A stretch of DNA of 64,000 nucleotides, from contig JAIZWL010000001.1 in NCBI GenBank assembly GCA_021498125.1, positions 695,434 to 759,433 on the forward strand. Direction: 5' to 3'. Shown here piece after piece: positions 1 to 9,009 of this stretch. The DNA is from Candidatus Thorarchaeota archaeon (GTDB lineage Archaea; Asgardarchaeota; Thorarchaeia; Thorarchaeales; Thorarchaeaceae). Numbering within the stretch: position 1 is the stretch's first letter; each line of letters opens with the position of its first letter. The position numbers were made by a program, and so were the translations under genes. The notes under the pieces are model-generated. The model saw only the letters and a list, made by a program, of their open reading frames with translations. It did not search any database and was not told the DNA's origin.

Positions 1-715
1 TGGCTGGAGGGTCTGGTGAGAAGAATTCTTTCACACTATGCTTATACGACTCATAGAGCTCGGGTAAATTCTCTTGTGTATACCGGAGCGCCTCGACCGG
101 TGGCGATCGGAATGCAAAAACATCTCTCAGCAGAAAGACGACCTCCTTTTTCTCAACGGCCTCGACACGTACAATGTCTGAGGCCATTAATGGTCTTATT
201 GCTCTAAGGATGTCAATATCTTCTGTCTGAACCTGGTTTCTCAACCACACCGACAGAGCTGCTGAGCGATCAATTCCTTTCTCTTGAAGGCGTTCGAGTA
301 ACAAGAGTGAGGATGGAGTCAAAAAGATACTTGCACACATTTGTTCTGGTGCGGGTTCTGTTATACCACTGCGATTACGAATGATGTCGCCGATATCTAA
401 TAGATTGGGATCTTCTACGGCAAGTTCAAGCATGAGCCGTCCCATAGCTGAAAATTCTTCCTGATTGGGGCCAAAATCTTCTTCCATTGCAAGAACAAAG
501 CAGACAAGCCACCCCGGATGCTGTTTTGTTCCGAACGTGACCATTCGTTTTTCTTCTATTTCGTGAAGCTGTAGTTCTACTGACCCGCCCTGAACATGAT
601 TGTAATAGACAAGGTTCAGTAGTTTCTCATTTAGACTGAATGTTGAGGGATATCTTTTTGCTACTAGAAATCCCTGTTTGTCATCGAAACGGATTACGAA
701 TACTGCGGCTGGCAT
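1..715 (-). CDS. Hypothetical protein, possibly longin/roadblock-like N-terminus (3' end cut by window edge)
   Basis: An open frame runs leftward from an ATG at 715 off the window start without a stop (238 residues seen). It begins MPAAVFVIRFDDKQGF and continues through an amphipathic helix (residues about 27-41), three more predicted strands and a second helix near residues 84-97. The strand-strand-helix-strand-strand-strand-helix order resembles the longin/roadblock (profilin-like) fold common in archaeal GTPase-regulator proteins, but that is inference from pattern only. The rest is helical with no motif I recognise. No signal peptide or membrane segment. A TATA-like GTTTTATGG lies on the minus strand at about 748-756, which fits the ATG chosen. 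Function unknown. Confidence 0.7.
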   Translation of the reverse strand, partial: MPAAVFVIRFDDKQGFLVAKRYPSTFSLNEKLLNLVYYNHVQGGSVELQLHEIEEKRMVTFGTKQHPGWLVCFVLAMEEDFGPNQEEFSAMGRLMLELAVEDPNLLDIGDIIRNRSGITEPAPEQMCASIFLTPSSLLLLERLQEKGIDRSAALSVWLRNQVQTEDIDILRAIRPLMASDIVRVEAVEKKEVVFLLRDVFAFRSPPVEALRYTQENLPELYESYKHSVKEFFSPDPPA

Positions 716-778
716 GCAACGCCCCAATCTAGTCATGTCCCCTATACCATAAAACTATTCCGTGTTACGTCTATAGTA

Positions 779-1159
779 TCACGATGTTACTCTGTGATGC
801 TGGATGCATACAATTCCCTTTTCCTCATCAAGTATCCAGCAATATTCGCAGACCAGACTTCCGCAGATCCCACATATACAAATATGCTCTTCATTGGAGG
901 TTATCTTTGAGAGTGTAGTGTTGATGAAATGGTCTTCGCAATAGGCTCTCCCGCACCTTGAACACTGGACTACTGCTTTTTGCCCGCACGCCTCACATTC
1001 TAGTGACTGTGGCAATTGTACAGTTGATGATGGTGGTGGCTCTTCTTTGCCTGCCCACAGTTCTCTACAGGTGTCCCTTGTGCAAGGCCCGATCCCCTTG
1101 TACTGCCCGCAGAACTTGCAGTACGGATTAAGGATATCTTGTTGAGTCGGGCACATCAT
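779..1159 (-). CDS. Small Cys/His-rich zinc-binding protein
   Basis: This 126-residue protein has at least four CxxC pairs: CKFCGQYKG near the N-terminus, CEACGQ and CSRCGRAYCEDHF in the middle, and CICGICGSLVCEYC near the C-terminus, followed by CIQHH. The middle CxxC...CxxC...C..H pattern resembles B-box or AN1-type zinc fingers, so several zinc sites are likely. The start is one of two adjacent ATGs (1159 or 1156). It is divergent from the coiled-coil protein that begins at about 1189, with only about 30 bp between them, so promoters must overlap. No enzymatic motif is visible; a protein- or nucleic-acid-binding adaptor is the best guess. Confidence 0.75.
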   Translation of the reverse strand: MMCPTQQDILNPYCKFCGQYKGIGPCTRDTCRELWAGKEEPPPSSTVQLPQSLECEACGQKAVVQCSRCGRAYCEDHFINTTLSKITSNEEHICICGICGSLVCEYCWILDEEKGIVCIQHHRVTS

Positions 1160-1188
1160 TACGCACTATTTAGCTCAACTCAGAAAGT

Positions 1189-3528
1189 GTGAAAAGGCTT
1201 ACCTTCATCTTCAATATGGGATTCATGATGGGCCCAACGACAACTGACTCGATTGTACCGATGACTGCAATTCGTACTCTGGATGTGGCAGGGAGTACAT
1301 CTCTTGAGCAGGCCATTCCCGAGGACTATACATTGGCATCAATTGTTTTCAAGGCGCTGGCTGAAAGAGATGGCCGTGATATTCAGTTTATAGTCAAAGC
1401 ATACCTTCCGATTCGCATCACGAGTGTGCCAAGCGCTAAAGGAGTTGTAATGACCGAGCCCCTTGGGCTTGTTTCTGAGAGGGTGCCAGTTCCTAAGATC
1501 TCTGACATCTCAAAGTTTGCTGAACAGGTCGGGACTCTCCGCGATCCGCAATCCGCAATGCGTCTTCTGAAGGATATTACTTCTCAGCTCGAGCGATTTG
1601 ATCTATCCAATGATACAGCAGTTCCGGGGCTCTTATCTGGTAATCTTCTCAAAGCAGTTGCTCAATTGGCCCGATGGCCAAGTAGAAAAGATGTCGAACC
1701 ATATGCGGTCATGTTGCAAGAGGCTGTGGGTTCAGAAGCGATGGAAACAGCTCTTACAACAGTACGAGATTGTTTCTCGGCATTTGAGGCAATTTCGATC
1801 ATTGAAAAACTTCTGGTGCAAGTTGTCACAACAGTATCGGATATTATCACAAAAGCCCCTTCTATTATCCAAGGGACTGTCACCAAACTGGAAGATCGAA
1901 TTGCTCACATTGAGCGTGATATAGAGTATCTGGAATCACGATTACAGGCAACATCCCCCACGAGTAAAACGTACGATGAGATTGCACTCAAACTTCAGGC
2001 ACGACGAAAAGCACTTCTCAAGGATAAGACGCGCCGTTCTGATATCCTCACGTCTACGGACGACCTATCCAAGACCCTTGAGGCGGCTGCGGAAGACTTC
2101 AAGCAACGCGCAACAAATGTTCTAGATTCTTTTCATGTACTTCAAGGGTTGGCATCATCCATAGTATGTCACGAACTTCGTCTTGATGATAGTACCACCC
2201 GGACTCTCATGTTCCCCCTCATAATTATTGGATATAGCCGCAAAGGGGTTCTTGAGACTCGTGTAGTTCCCCCTCTCAGATTCGTGAATCCTGCTCAACG
2301 TGCTGGTCGGCGACGCGATTTTGTCGATCCCTTCTCTTCTGCAGAAGGCATCTTCATGGAACTGATGAATCGAATCGAGTCCCGAATTGATAAAGATGTT
2401 GCATTAATGAAATTTATTCGAGATTCAGCAGAGTCATCCAATATCCTCTCTGTCAAATTCACCCGTCATCTTCTTCGGGATGGAGCAGATCTGTTACGTG
2501 CTGATGGTCTTGCATCGAAGGCGGCGGTCAAGAATCTCACCGAATTCCTCTCCAAGTTTAAAGAGCGTCATCTTGCTGTGACCGATGCGACCATTGTGAC
2601 AGGATCCACTTCAACCTGTGAGGTCAGATTTCAGATTACTGATGAGCAGGGGCATCCTATCTCTAATGCATTATTGACCCTTGGTCCGATGACCGCCCGT
2701 TCCGACTCGCAAGGTACTATTCGACTCTCTTTGCCTCGTAGCAGCTATTCCGGTTCAATCGTGGCTGATGATTTTAAGGAACGCTCGATAGAGCTTACCC
2801 TTCGAAACCCTGGAGAGTACAGAGTACCCGTCATAATGAAGCCACTTGATCCCGAAGAACTACTTGCTCGAAGTATCGACACATTAGAACGTCGAGCTGA
2901 GCGCATAGCTGATATCCGTAAGCGACTGAGTATAGCTTTTGAAAAGCACGGTGATACATTTCTCAATGTCCCCTCTTATCGTTCTGCCCTTGCTGATCTT
3001 CTCCGTGAGATGGGCTATGATCCTGATGTGTGGATTGATCAGGCAAGACGTGAGAGCGGCATGATGCAGCGTTTTCTCAAAGGGGAGGCTCGTGCAGATG
3101 ATCTGCGTCGGATAATACTGCGTATAGGCGAGGACACTCATGATAGTGGTGGCATCATGCTCTTCTCAGAGCTCCTTGTCAGATTGGATCAGTTGGGCTG
3201 GCATACGACACCAACTGAGGTCGATGACGTTCTGAAGGCATTGACTAAAGAGGGTATCATTCAAGGCCTATCGACATTGGAGAGTGGGACCAAGATTGTC
3301 GGGTTTGTTCCTGTTGCACTCACGGATGATCCGCGTGATGTCCTGACATTAGCTGCAAAGAACAACGGACAGCTTACGATTGAGGACATTGTTGTTGGTC
3401 TTGGTTGGGCGGAGAGTAGAGCAAAAGTTGTGCTTGATCTCTTGGTGGAGCGAGGTGTGGCCAAGATGCAGAGAAGCTATTCCAAGAGCACTCAATACTG
3501 GTTCCCGGGACTTCGTAAAAAGAGATAA
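1189..3528 (+). CDS. Large protein with coiled coil, beta-sandwich and C-terminal winged helix
   Basis: A 779-residue soluble protein of unrecognised family. Residues 1-200 look globular. Residues about 225-315 form a charged coiled coil (EDRIAHIERDIEYLESRL and following). Residues about 485-560 are a beta-rich segment resembling a carboxypeptidase-regulatory/PEGA-type sandwich (ITDEQGHPISNALLTLG, then a DSQGTIRLSL turn). Two winged-helix-like regions follow at about 655-715 and 720-779. The frame opens with GTG at 1189; in-frame ATGs at 1216 and 1225/1228 are equally possible starts because the first dozen residues look unstructured. It has no signal peptide or TM helix. A scaffold or nucleic-acid-binding role is inferred only from the architecture. 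Confidence 0.75.
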   Translation: MKRLTFIFNMGFMMGPTTTDSIVPMTAIRTLDVAGSTSLEQAIPEDYTLASIVFKALAERDGRDIQFIVKAYLPIRITSVPSAKGVVMTEPLGLVSERVPVPKISDISKFAEQVGTLRDPQSAMRLLKDITSQLERFDLSNDTAVPGLLSGNLLKAVAQLARWPSRKDVEPYAVMLQEAVGSEAMETALTTVRDCFSAFEAISIIEKLLVQVVTTVSDIITKAPSIIQGTVTKLEDRIAHIERDIEYLESRLQATSPTSKTYDEIALKLQARRKALLKDKTRRSDILTSTDDLSKTLEAAAEDFKQRATNVLDSFHVLQGLASSIVCHELRLDDSTTRTLMFPLIIIGYSRKGVLETRVVPPLRFVNPAQRAGRRRDFVDPFSSAEGIFMELMNRIESRIDKDVALMKFIRDSAESSNILSVKFTRHLLRDGADLLRADGLASKAAVKNLTEFLSKFKERHLAVTDATIVTGSTSTCEVRFQITDEQGHPISNALLTLGPMTARSDSQGTIRLSLPRSSYSGSIVADDFKERSIELTLRNPGEYRVPVIMKPLDPEELLARSIDTLERRAERIADIRKRLSIAFEKHGDTFLNVPSYRSALADLLREMGYDPDVWIDQARRESGMMQRFLKGEARADDLRRIILRIGEDTHDSGGIMLFSELLVRLDQLGWHTTPTEVDDVLKALTKEGIIQGLSTLESGTKIVGFVPVALTDDPRDVLTLAAKNNGQLTIEDIVVGLGWAESRAKVVLDLLVERGVAKMQRSYSKSTQYWFPGLRKKR

Positions 3529-3583
3529 GACCTACAACCACATAGACTGATTCGGATATTTCCTAGATATTTGGTGGAATCTC

Positions 3584-4378
3584 ATGAATCGCCTATCACA
3601 TATGATGTTTGCACTGTCTCTCTATGTGCTCCTCTATTCCCTGATCTTTGGGTATAGTGTCTGGTCATCTGATGTTGGTCGCCTCACCCAACTGCTATCG
3701 TATTTCTTAGCAGGTGGTGTGATCCTTATGATCATAACCGTTCCAATTGCCTACGTTAAGGCTCCACACAAAGATAGTGCTACGCGAACAACAAGCAATA
3801 AGGGTGCTATTAGTGCTCTCTCGTTCGTCTTCTTCAGTATTGGATCCCTTGGTGGTTCGGGATACTATATGTGGACAGCTGGTATCCCCATAGTCGGATC
3901 CCTCTCCCTAACAATGGGCGCACTGATTATGATTCTTGGCGCTTTGGTTCCTGACTGGGACATTCCTCTACTGGGCATATCCCGGCATCGTAACCTTGTC
4001 TTCCATTCGGCAATACTTCCTCTACTGATCACATTCATGACTCTTGTCAATGTCACACTGACCATCGCAGCAAATCTTTCCTTCCAAGTTGGTGTGCAAC
4101 TCGAGTACTATATCACAGCGTTATTCCTTCTTGGATATGCAAGTCATCTGTATCTTGATATCTTCCCGAGCAGCTCAAGTCCACTTGAGATCGTGTGGCG
4201 TGCGTCTGACCCTCATAGCAAGGCTCCCACTGGTATTCGCTCATTTGGACCATTCAAAATTTCCAATAATGCTGCAAGAGGCTGGTTAGTGATGAATGCC
4301 TCGATTTTAGTAATTATTGCATTCTTCCTCATGGGATTGTATTTCTACAATCTCTTTGCTCTACCACCATCTCCATGA
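3584..4378 (+). CDS. YdjM/DUF457-type membrane metal-dependent hydrolase
   Basis: A 264-residue membrane protein with about six to seven hydrophobic segments. The family signature is visible: GALVPDWDIP, then SRHRNLVFHS, then ASHLYLDIFP. In the YdjM (LexA-binding, DUF457) family these Asp and His residues sit at the membrane face and are thought to bind metal. The cellular substrate is not known; some relatives act on phospholipid-like molecules. The gene starts with ATG at 3584 after TTGGTGGAATCTC. It ends 13 bp from the convergent small Cys-rich gene. Confidence is high for the family and low for any specific reaction. Confidence 0.75.
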   Translation: MNRLSHMMFALSLYVLLYSLIFGYSVWSSDVGRLTQLLSYFLAGGVILMIITVPIAYVKAPHKDSATRTTSNKGAISALSFVFFSIGSLGGSGYYMWTAGIPIVGSLSLTMGALIMILGALVPDWDIPLLGISRHRNLVFHSAILPLLITFMTLVNVTLTIAANLSFQVGVQLEYYITALFLLGYASHLYLDIFPSSSSPLEIVWRASDPHSKAPTGIRSFGPFKISNNAARGWLVMNASILVIIAFFLMGLYFYNLFALPPSP

Positions 4379-4391
4379 AGTCGAGGTGACT

Positions 4392-4706
4392 TTACCAGTC
4401 AAAGTCGTCACTACTCTCTTCCTCAAAGTCGTCTTCAAAATCAATAGCATTGCCTCGAGTAGGTTCTTCCTCTTCGTCCTCATCGTCCTCAAAGAGAAAG
4501 GTTTCGGGATCAACGTCATCTGAGATCTCAATTTTGGTGCGTGCTTTTTTCGATGCACGGGCACGTGCTTTCTCTATTTCTGGAGCCAGACAGACCGAGT
4601 CGTCAGGATCAAAATAGGGACATTCAGGACAACATTCCCCTTTGTGGGTGCAAGTGCTAAATGCAGGGCAGAGTGGACAACACTTGAGCTCCGACAATGA
4701 ATACAC
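4392..4706 (-). CDS. Small zinc-binding protein with acidic tail
   Basis: A 104-residue protein with a Cys-rich head (CCPLCPAFSTCTHKGECC, then PECPYFDPDDSVC) and a basic linker rich in Arg, Lys and Ala. The C-terminal half is strongly acidic (runs of D and E such as EDDEDEEEE). The head probably binds one or two zinc ions; the acidic tail may contact a basic partner such as a histone or the basal transcription or translation machinery, but this is inference. It is divergent from gltX, whose start lies 120 bp away. I do not recognise the family. Confidence 0.7.
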   Translation of the reverse strand: MYSLSELKCCPLCPAFSTCTHKGECCPECPYFDPDDSVCLAPEIEKARARASKKARTKIEISDDVDPETFLFEDDEDEEEEPTRGNAIDFEDDFEEESSDDFDW

Positions 4707-4826
4707 ACCTACGATGCGATGATGTGATATAGCTCCGCAAGAACTCCAAATAAGGCTTCTCCAAGTGAGCTATTTTTAGAGAACAACTCTGTGGTCAAAG
4801 TTAAATGGCCTCTGACAAAGGTTGTC

Positions 4827-6572
4827 ATGGAGCTGGTATACGTGTCAGACCTCGAGCATGAGATTCGCAAGACGGTTTTAGAGAATGCTGTAAAATATGA
4901 TGGTATCCCCAGTGCAAAATCCGTGATGAACGCATTACTTGGCTCTAGGGTGGAACTACGGAAGCGCGCCAAGGAAGTAAAAGAGATTGTGACACGCTTG
5001 GTGGATGAGATTGGTGCCATGCCGCTCGAGGAGCAGCGCGCAGAGCTTCAACGGATTGCACCTGAGTTGCTTGAGCGCCCGGAGGTCGTTGTCAAAAAGA
5101 GTGGTGAATTGCCCGATCTACCAAATGTCGATCAATGGGATAAAGTCGTGATGCGTCTTGCTCCATTTCCATCTGGTCCATTACATGTTGGAAATGCTCG
5201 GATGGTCATTCTCAATGATTACTATGTCAAGCGGTATGATGGCAAACTCATTCTAGTCTTTGATGACACCATTGGGTCCGCGGAAAAACAGGTTGAGCCT
5301 GAGGCGTATGATCTCATTCCCGAGGGGCTTGATTATCTTGGTGTCAAATATCATGAGATAGTCTACAAATCGGATCGGCTCGACATCTTTTACGATTATG
5401 CAGTTGATCTCATTAAACAGCAAGAAGCCTATGTATGTGACTGTGATCCCAATATCTGGAGGACTGAGCATAAGGCAAAGGGCATTCCCTGTGCATGTAG
5501 AAGTCTCAGTGTTGAGGAGAACTTGGCGCGTTGGGAAAAGATGCTTGACGGGACCTACCCCGAACGTGCCGCGGCAGTGCGACTGAAGACTGGCATGGAC
5601 AACCCTGACCCCGCCATGCGTGATCATGTCATTCTCCGGATCTCTGAGACCGACCACCCACGAGTCGGAACCAAGTATCGTGTCTGGCCACTGCTCGAAT
5701 TCTCGTGGGGGATTGATGATCATGATCTTGGTATCACGCATATTATTCGTGGCAAGGATCTTGTGAAAGAGGGAAAGATCGAACAGCACATCTGGGACAT
5801 CTACGGGTGGCAGCATCCCGAGCTCTTGTATTATGGGCGTCTTAGATTTCAGGATGTCAAACTCAGTAAGAGTAAATCACGAGTGGAAGTCCATAGTGGT
5901 GTCTATAGCGGGTGGGACGACCCACGCACGTGGAGTCTTCAATCACTTCAGAAACGGGGTATACATCCTGATGCCATTCGTAAGGTGATGTTGGATCTTG
6001 GTCTGAGTATCGTTGATGTTTCATTCTCGATGAAGGCCGTCTATTCTGAGAATCGGAGACTACGTGATGCTGATGCACCGCGTTATTTCTTTGTTCACGA
6101 TCCTGTCTGGCTTGATGTCAAGGGACTGCCCTCTTCGATCCATGAGGCGACACCTCACGTTCACCCTGACTTTCCGGATATAGGCGTCCGCCACATTCCC
6201 ATTGTCAGAGACAATGGTGATGTAGTCCTTGGAATTCAAGAGACCGACTTTAACAAGATTGGTGATGGTGGCCTCTTCAGAATGAAGGACCTCGCTAACT
6301 TTACTCTTCATCAAAAAGATCGGCTGGCCGAGTTTCATAGCAGGGACGTGGGCGAGATACGAGCCGCCGGAGGTTCAATTATCCAGTGGGTGCCAAAAGA
6401 GGGTACTGTACCAGTCGAGCTGTTGATGGTCGATGGTACTGTCATAGACGGTCTTGCAGAGCCTTCTATGCAGAACGTATCTGAGGGTGTCTTTCTCCAG
6501 TTTGTCCGATATGGTTTTGCCCGGATCTATGAGACTGGTGATACTATCAAGGCCGCCTTTGCCCACAAATAA
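4827..6572 (+). CDS. gltX: Glutamyl-tRNA synthetase, archaeal type
   Basis: A 581-residue class I aminoacyl-tRNA synthetase that charges tRNA(Glu); archaeal enzymes of this group often also charge tRNA(Gln) for later amidation. The HIGH-equivalent PFPSGPLHVGNA is at about residues 113-124 and the KMSKS-equivalent KLSKSKS at about 345-351. It has the archaeal/eukaryotic-style C-terminal beta-barrel region instead of the bacterial helical anticodon domain. The open frame extends to a GTG at 4791, but the ATG at 4827 begins MELVYVSDLEHEIRK, which matches the usual N-terminus and is preceded by AAAGG. It is an ordinary housekeeping gene here. Confidence 0.95.
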   Translation: MELVYVSDLEHEIRKTVLENAVKYDGIPSAKSVMNALLGSRVELRKRAKEVKEIVTRLVDEIGAMPLEEQRAELQRIAPELLERPEVVVKKSGELPDLPNVDQWDKVVMRLAPFPSGPLHVGNARMVILNDYYVKRYDGKLILVFDDTIGSAEKQVEPEAYDLIPEGLDYLGVKYHEIVYKSDRLDIFYDYAVDLIKQQEAYVCDCDPNIWRTEHKAKGIPCACRSLSVEENLARWEKMLDGTYPERAAAVRLKTGMDNPDPAMRDHVILRISETDHPRVGTKYRVWPLLEFSWGIDDHDLGITHIIRGKDLVKEGKIEQHIWDIYGWQHPELLYYGRLRFQDVKLSKSKSRVEVHSGVYSGWDDPRTWSLQSLQKRGIHPDAIRKVMLDLGLSIVDVSFSMKAVYSENRRLRDADAPRYFFVHDPVWLDVKGLPSSIHEATPHVHPDFPDIGVRHIPIVRDNGDVVLGIQETDFNKIGDGGLFRMKDLANFTLHQKDRLAEFHSRDVGEIRAAGGSIIQWVPKEGTVPVELLMVDGTVIDGLAEPSMQNVSEGVFLQFVRYGFARIYETGDTIKAAFAHK

Positions 6573-6661
6573 TTCTGCTCCCCATACAATTGCTGGTCTT
6601 ATTCATATGTCGCCGAATAGCACAAATATCCCCAGTGCCCGTTGTTAACCTGTGAGTTACC

Positions 6662-7411
6662 ATGGCAAAAAAGAAGAAAAAGAAGGCATCTCTCTCGCCT
6701 TCTCTGTTTAAACTGACCGGAGCACGTGCTAAATTAAAGATTATTGATAAAAAGCAAGCCACCTATTATTTTGCCACAAAGATTAAGCCTGAAAAGGCTG
6801 CTAAGATGGCTCGCAGCGACGGCGCTGAGATACTTGGTGTTTCTCCAAGTGACGTGACTGTTGGCAAGCCTGCACTCAAATATGACTTCTATAGTACGTA
6901 CTCTGCTGAACTCGAACTCAAGTTCCTTCGACCCCGGATGCAGGAGATTGGTGTCAATGATGAGGTGGCAGGGGTCTTGGTTGGGAAAGAAGTCGAGATG
7001 CCCACTAAGGGTAAGGAGATTCCCGGCAAATCTATCAAGATTACTATGGTCGAACTCTTTACCATCAACCGTACCGACTCTCTTGTTCTTGATGGTGTTA
7101 CAGGAGCACCTGCACGAAGTCTTGAAAAGATGTTAAAGGGCCCTGGTAAGAAACGTGCATCTCCTGCCTGGATCAAAAAGGCCAAGGTGACCCCTGGCAA
7201 ATACAATTCGATCGCAAAGGTCGTTAAGGGTGTTGCCAAGATGGCCGGGAAAGTTCCTAAAGAGGCCAAACGTGTAGTCGAACATACATTGACCTTCACC
7301 AAGCTCATTGGCTTCTATGTGCCGACATACTATGTCAAGGTGTCAGCGGGAGAAAATTCCCGTGTCATGAGGATTAATGCTGTAAATGGGAATGTTGCAA
7401 TCAAGCTCTAA
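6662..7411 (+). CDS. Lys-rich conserved-looking protein of unknown function
   Basis: A 249-residue, strongly basic protein beginning MAKKKKKKASLSPSLFKL. It has no TM segment or signal peptide. It consists of alternating beta-rich stretches and basic loops. The C-terminal module (FYVPTYYVKVSAGENSRVMR followed by INAVNG) looks like a beta-hairpin unit of the type 'vPyYyv...g...vnAvtG' that I associate loosely with small ligand- or cofactor-binding domains. The basic charge would suit RNA or DNA binding, and it sits 89 bp behind gltX on the same strand. I checked it against ribosomal protein S3Ae because of length and charge and found no match. Function unknown. Confidence 0.7.
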   Translation: MAKKKKKKASLSPSLFKLTGARAKLKIIDKKQATYYFATKIKPEKAAKMARSDGAEILGVSPSDVTVGKPALKYDFYSTYSAELELKFLRPRMQEIGVNDEVAGVLVGKEVEMPTKGKEIPGKSIKITMVELFTINRTDSLVLDGVTGAPARSLEKMLKGPGKKRASPAWIKKAKVTPGKYNSIAKVVKGVAKMAGKVPKEAKRVVEHTLTFTKLIGFYVPTYYVKVSAGENSRVMRINAVNGNVAIKL

Positions 7412-7428
7412 TTATTTTATTTCGAGTT

Positions 7429-9009
7429 CTATTCTATCCCTTGAGGAGTGCCCCAACCGCCTCCTCCAGGGGTCTCTATTCTGATTACTGCTCCCGCAGG
7501 TGCCTCCACTGTTGATTTTGCTTGAAGCCGATATTCTCTACTTCCAAAGATCAGCACGTTATCTCCTGGAGCCCCCGGTGCGCCTCCATTGAGACCCCAT
7601 GGACTGCTATGTCTACGTTCAGACTGGATTGATATTACCGACATCGGCGCCAGTACCTTGATCTCTCGAATGATCCCGTCGCCTCCATTCCATTCCCCGA
7701 TACCTCCACTGCCACGCCTGATTGAATATCGTAGTACTCTCAAAGGGTATGAGGACTCCAATGCCTCGATTGGTGTGTTCAGAGTATTGGTCATGTGAGT
7801 ATGAATCCCACTTGCACCATGGGCTCCACGACTTGCACCAGCCCCTCCTCCAATGGTTTCATAGAAAGTAAATTGACGACCGGTTCGCGGATCACTACCT
7901 CCGATTGTGAGATTATTCATTGTACCTTGGCTTGCAGCGGGTACTCTCTCAGGGATGATTTTCGCAAGTGCCCCAAACACAGTGTCTACTATTCTCTGGG
8001 TGGTCTCAACATTACCTGCGGAAACCGCCGCTGGATATTCGGGATTTAATAGAGAACCTGAGGGTGCCTTTACATCGATCACTCGCCAGCATCCCTCATT
8101 GGTGGGTATGTCATTCCCAAAGAGTGTGATGAACACGTAATAGACAGCAGACACGGTAGATGCATAGGGACAATTGATATTTCCAATAACTTGTTCAGCC
8201 GTCTTGCTAAAGTCAGCTCGCACTTTCCCTTTTTTGAACTTCAGTTCCACCGATATGGGTATTGACCATTCACCTGCGCCATCGCTGTCCATATAGTCTG
8301 TGAACTCTGCCACTTTTCCATCGAGATGTTCCAGTTCCATTCGCATACGTTCGGCAGAGTAGTCACGAAGCTCCTCAAACGTGTCAATGACCGTTTTTCC
8401 GCCATGCGCTACCATGGCCTCATGAAGCCTTCTGCCACCAACAATGTTCGCTGCTATCTGTGCAGATAGATCCCCCAGTCGCTCATCTGGTGTGCGTGTC
8501 TCTCTGAGAAGATCTGCAATCCTCTCTCTTTGCAGAGTGTCATTTTTTACTATGATTCGCGGCTCGATCAACACACCCTCTTCAGAAATATCGGTGGACA
8601 ATCCAGGCATTGATCCGGGGCTGATCCCTCCAACATCTGCATGATGTGCCCTGTTCGCAGTGAATGCTATTCTCTCGCCATCTCGATAGACTGGAGCGAT
8701 AAGGGTCATATCTGGGAGATGAGACCCACCATGAAACGGATCATTGACAAGTGCCATAGTGCCCTCTATGAGTTCATCATCCAATTCTTCTATGCATGAC
8801 CGGACCGACAGAGGCATTGCGCCCAGGTGTACTGGGATGTCCTTTGACTGTGCCACCAGTCGTCCTCTCTCATCAAAAATGGCACAGCTACAATCGCGGC
8901 GTTCCTTAATGTTTGGACTAAAGGCGGTTCGTCGCAATGTGCTGCTCATCTCGCGCGCGCACGAGATGAGTGCGTTCTTGATGACCTCAAAAGTAATGGG
9001 ATCCTCCAT
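7429..9009 (-). CDS. hyuB: Hydantoinase/oxoprolinase family subunit B
   Basis: A 526-residue protein of the HyuB (N-methylhydantoinase B/acetone carboxylase-like) family. It starts MEDPITFEVIKNALISC, the typical start of the family, and contains DPFHGGSHLPDMTL and GGGGWGTP near the C-terminus. HyuA and HyuB together perform ATP-dependent opening of cyclic amides such as 5-oxoproline or hydantoins. The start is fixed by a TGATG overlap: the TGA stop of hyuA shares one base with this ATG at 9009. The longer frame beginning 57 bp upstream is a read-back into hyuA. The exact substrate cannot be read from sequence. Confidence 0.92.
   Translation of the reverse strand: MEDPITFEVIKNALISCAREMSSTLRRTAFSPNIKERRDCSCAIFDERGRLVAQSKDIPVHLGAMPLSVRSCIEELDDELIEGTMALVNDPFHGGSHLPDMTLIAPVYRDGERIAFTANRAHHADVGGISPGSMPGLSTDISEEGVLIEPRIIVKNDTLQRERIADLLRETRTPDERLGDLSAQIAANIVGGRRLHEAMVAHGGKTVIDTFEELRDYSAERMRMELEHLDGKVAEFTDYMDSDGAGEWSIPISVELKFKKGKVRADFSKTAEQVIGNINCPYASTVSAVYYVFITLFGNDIPTNEGCWRVIDVKAPSGSLLNPEYPAAVSAGNVETTQRIVDTVFGALAKIIPERVPAASQGTMNNLTIGGSDPRTGRQFTFYETIGGGAGASRGAHGASGIHTHMTNTLNTPIEALESSYPLRVLRYSIRRGSGGIGEWNGGDGIIREIKVLAPMSVISIQSERRHSSPWGLNGGAPGAPGDNVLIFGSREYRLQAKSTVEAPAGAVIRIETPGGGGWGTPQGIE

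Noticed and set aside
5253-5816. Long minus-strand frame of 187 codons inside gltX
   Set aside because: It is fully inside gltX, has no plausible motifs and reflects antisense codon bias.
6662-7411. Ribosomal protein S3Ae for the Lys-rich protein
   Set aside because: Length and charge fit, but the conserved S3Ae sequence features are not present.
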